The translations under genes were made by a program, and so were the position numbers. 64,000 bases of DNA from Martinezella miluonensis (lineage in GTDB: Bacteria; Pseudomonadota; Alphaproteobacteria; Rhizobiales; Rhizobiaceae): assembly GCF_900094545.1 (NCBI RefSeq), contig NZ_FMAH01000023.1:39756-103755 (forward strand). Direction: 5' to 3'. The notes below the pieces were generated by a model, which saw nothing but the letters and a program-made list of their open reading frames with translations, searched no databases and had not been told where the DNA came from. Position 1 is the stretch's first letter. The number at the start of each line of letters is the position of its first letter. Shown one piece after another: positions 62,293 through 64,000 of this stretch.

Positions 62293-63812
62293 TGACGGTA
62301 CTGGTGACGCCAAAGGCTCTTGCCGACCATAAGGCTCGAGACTTCAAGATGCTGATCGACGGCAAATGGGAGGCCGGCGCTTCCCAGCCAATCGAGCGCA
62401 TCGCGCCGAGCCACGGCATCGTCGTCAGTCGTTTTCCGACGGGCACAAAAGAAGACACGGTGCGCGCCATCGCTGCGGCACGCAAGGCGTTTGATCGCGG
62501 CCCATGGCCCAGAATGACCGCGTCCGAGCGCTCGGCCATCTTGTTGAAGGCGGCCGATCTCATCGCCGCGCGCTCCGAGGAACTCGCCTATCTCGATGCC
62601 ATCGAAGCCGGTAAGCCGATCTCGCAGGTTCGTGGTGAAATAGCGGGTTCGGTCGACATTTGGCGCTATGCCGCGGCTCTTGCCCGCGATCTTCATGGCG
62701 AAAGCTATAATACCCTTGGAGACGGCACGCTCGGCGTCGTCCTGCGTGAGGCGATCGGCGTTGTCTCCATCATCACGCCCTGGAACTTCCCGTTCCTGAT
62801 CGTCGGTCAGAAGCTGCCATTCGCGCTGGCAGCCGGCTGCACAACGATCGTGAAGCCGTCGGAGCTGACGTCGGGATCGACGCTCGTCTTGGGCGAAATC
62901 CTCCAGGAAGCCGGTGTGCCCGATGGCGTGGTCAATATTGTCACCGGTACAGGGCCGGAGGTCGGCGCCATCATGACCTCGCATCCGCAGGTCGACATGG
63001 TTTCCTTCACCGGTTCGACGGGTGTCGGCAAGCTGACGATGACGAACGCCGCGCAGACCTTGAAAAAAGTGTCTCTCGAGCTTGGAGGAAAGAACCCTCA
63101 GATCGTCTTCCCGGACGCGGATCTGGATGCGTTCATCGATGCCGCGGTATTCGGCGCATATTTCAATGCGGGCGAATGCTGCAACGCCGGTTCCCGACTG
63201 ATCCTGCACAAGAGCATCGCTTCCGATGTCGTCAAGCGGGTCGCGGAGCTCGCAAAAGACGTCAAGGTCGGCGATCCCCTCGACCCGTCCACTCAGGTCG
63301 GCGCGATCATCACGCCTCAGCATCTTGAGAAGATCAATGGCTATCTCGCTGGCGCAAAGGAGAGCGGCGCGAAAGTAGCCCATGGCGGTCAGGCTCTCGA
63401 TTTCGGCATGGGTCAGTTCATGGCGCCGACCATTCTCGAAGCAGTCACGCCGAACATGGCCGTGGCTCGCGAGGAGGTCTTCGGACCCGTTCTCTCCGTA
63501 CTGACCTTCGAGACGACGGCCGAAGCGATCGAGATCGCCAATTCCATCGACTACGGCCTGTCGGCCGGCGTGTGGAGCCGCAATTTCGACACCTGCCTCA
63601 CGATCGGCCGCAAGGTCCGCGCCGGAACGGTCTGGATGAACACCTTCATGGATGGAGCGTCGGAGCTTCCGTTCGGCGGATACAAACAATCCGGCCTTGG
63701 CCGTGAACTCGGCCGCCATGCCGTCGAAGATTATACCGAGACCAAGACGCTCAACATGCATATCGGCGCCCGAACCAACTGGTGGATGCCGCAGAAAGAC
63801 AAGCTGGCCTGA
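62292..63812 (+). CDS. Aldehyde dehydrogenase (ALDH superfamily)
   Basis: 506 residues from ATG at 62292, eight bases after AAAGGAG; ATG 62286 is in frame. ITPWNFPFLIV, the NAD-binding FTGSTGVGKLTM, catalytic glutamate SLELGGKNPQ and catalytic cysteine in FNAGECCNAGSRL are all present. It oxidises an aldehyde to the acid with NAD(P). Its position after a crotonase-family gene suggests it handles an aldehyde made in the same pathway. Confidence 0.93.
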   Translation: MTVLVTPKALADHKARDFKMLIDGKWEAGASQPIERIAPSHGIVVSRFPTGTKEDTVRAIAAARKAFDRGPWPRMTASERSAILLKAADLIAARSEELAYLDAIEAGKPISQVRGEIAGSVDIWRYAAALARDLHGESYNTLGDGTLGVVLREAIGVVSIITPWNFPFLIVGQKLPFALAAGCTTIVKPSELTSGSTLVLGEILQEAGVPDGVVNIVTGTGPEVGAIMTSHPQVDMVSFTGSTGVGKLTMTNAAQTLKKVSLELGGKNPQIVFPDADLDAFIDAAVFGAYFNAGECCNAGSRLILHKSIASDVVKRVAELAKDVKVGDPLDPSTQVGAIITPQHLEKINGYLAGAKESGAKVAHGGQALDFGMGQFMAPTILEAVTPNMAVAREEVFGPVLSVLTFETTAEAIEIANSIDYGLSAGVWSRNFDTCLTIGRKVRAGTVWMNTFMDGASELPFGGYKQSGLGRELGRHAVEDYTETKTLNMHIGARTNWWMPQKDKLA

Positions 63813-63852
63813 CAGCCGGCAAAGGACTGCGCCCGAGGAGGGCGGGGAAATA

Positions 63853-63873
63853 GTGCAGGAATGGTTCCTGCAC
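63853..63873 (+). other. Intergenic hairpin before the binding-protein gene
   Basis: GTGCAGGAA-TGG-TTCCTGCAC, a perfect 9-bp stem with a 3-base loop, 26 bases before the next ATG and without a T-run. It may attenuate read-through or stabilise the following mRNA. Confidence 0.55.
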
Positions 63874-63899
63874 TTCAAACTTGAACTGGGAGGTTCTCA

Positions 63900-64000
63900 A
63901 TGCGCAAGTTTCTGACGACGACGGCGGTATTGGCGCTGGCGGTTGGTGGTTTGGGCGTATCGGCTCGGGCTGCGGATGTGAAGGAAGTGCAGATGCTGCA
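63900..64000 (+). CDS. ABC-type solute-binding protein, N-terminal part only
   Basis: Starts at ATG 63900 with GGGAGG upstream and runs off the window. The visible part is a Sec signal peptide (MRKFLTTTAVLALAVGGLGV) cleaved near ARAAD, then VKEVQML. It is presumably the binding protein of a transporter serving the CoA-transferase/hydratase/aldehyde dehydrogenase operon. The family cannot be fixed from 33 residues. Confidence 0.7.
   Translation, partial: MRKFLTTTAVLALAVGGLGVSARAADVKEVQML

Overview
The window looks like an accessory replicon (plasmid or chromid-like) or accessory chromosomal region of a Rhizobium-type alphaproteobacterium. The reasons are its high GC, a very high density of ABC sugar-uptake operons each paired with a local LacI/GntR/SorC/TetR regulator, a MocE-type ferredoxin, a DUF1127 micro-protein, and several sequence relics. 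I see no rRNA, tRNA, CRISPR array, complete insertion sequence or replication genes. The species assignment is inference from gene content only.

Layout. (1) 1-7519: a minus-strand ribose-type ABC operon (ATPase, permease, binding protein) with a short-chain dehydrogenase and separate DhaK and DhaL subunits. It ends in a SorC-type regulator whose reading frame runs without a stop into a second DhaK-like N-terminus at the window edge. (2) 7966-11928: a GntR regulator, a mannonate dehydratase-like enzyme, a 5-dehydro-4-deoxyglucarate dehydratase and a beta-propeller lactonase (sugar acid catabolism). (3) 11925-17096: a PAS-GGDEF-EAL protein, a DMT exporter and a GT39-type glycosyltransferase. 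(4) 17602-30670: two facing phosphodiester-scavenging clusters. The first is ABC-GDPD-LacI plus the stump of an inositol-monophosphatase-like gene. The second is an ABC system without an ATPase, with a metallophosphoesterase, a tyrosine-phosphatase-like protein, a second GDPD and a divergent TetR. (5) 31267-33624: a chemoreceptor.

(6) 33721-42069 is the most unusual block. It holds a membrane di-iron hydroxylase (sterol desaturase family), a MocE-like Rieske ferredoxin, its FAD reductase, a dehydrogenase, an orphan sugar-binding protein, a TIM-barrel enzyme, a LacI regulator and a glutathione-dependent formaldehyde dehydrogenase. Four copies of a 16-bp motif (TGAT-N8-ATCA type) lie upstream of the LacI/Rieske, hydroxylase and binding-protein/TIM-barrel genes and mark them as one regulon. 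I infer oxidative O- or N-demethylation of a methylated polyol or sugar, analogous to rhizopine MocDEF, with formaldehyde disposal alongside.

(7) 42209-48390: a PsiF-like protein, a luciferase-like monooxygenase, two alpha/beta hydrolases with a divergent HxlR regulator, then a decayed zone with a LysR stump, a frameshifted FAD oxidoreductase and a DUF1127 gene. (8) 48394-58334: a RutR-like TetR regulator with near-consensus operators facing an operon of a uracil-DNA-glycosylase-like protein, GMC oxidoreductase, NIPSNAP protein, BMP-type nucleoside ABC transporter and amidohydrolase; a nucleobase/nucleoside salvage system. (9) 58793-64000: a LacI regulator with its operator between the -35 and -10 boxes, followed by a CoA-transferase, enoyl-CoA hydratase, aldehyde dehydrogenase and the start of another ABC binding protein.
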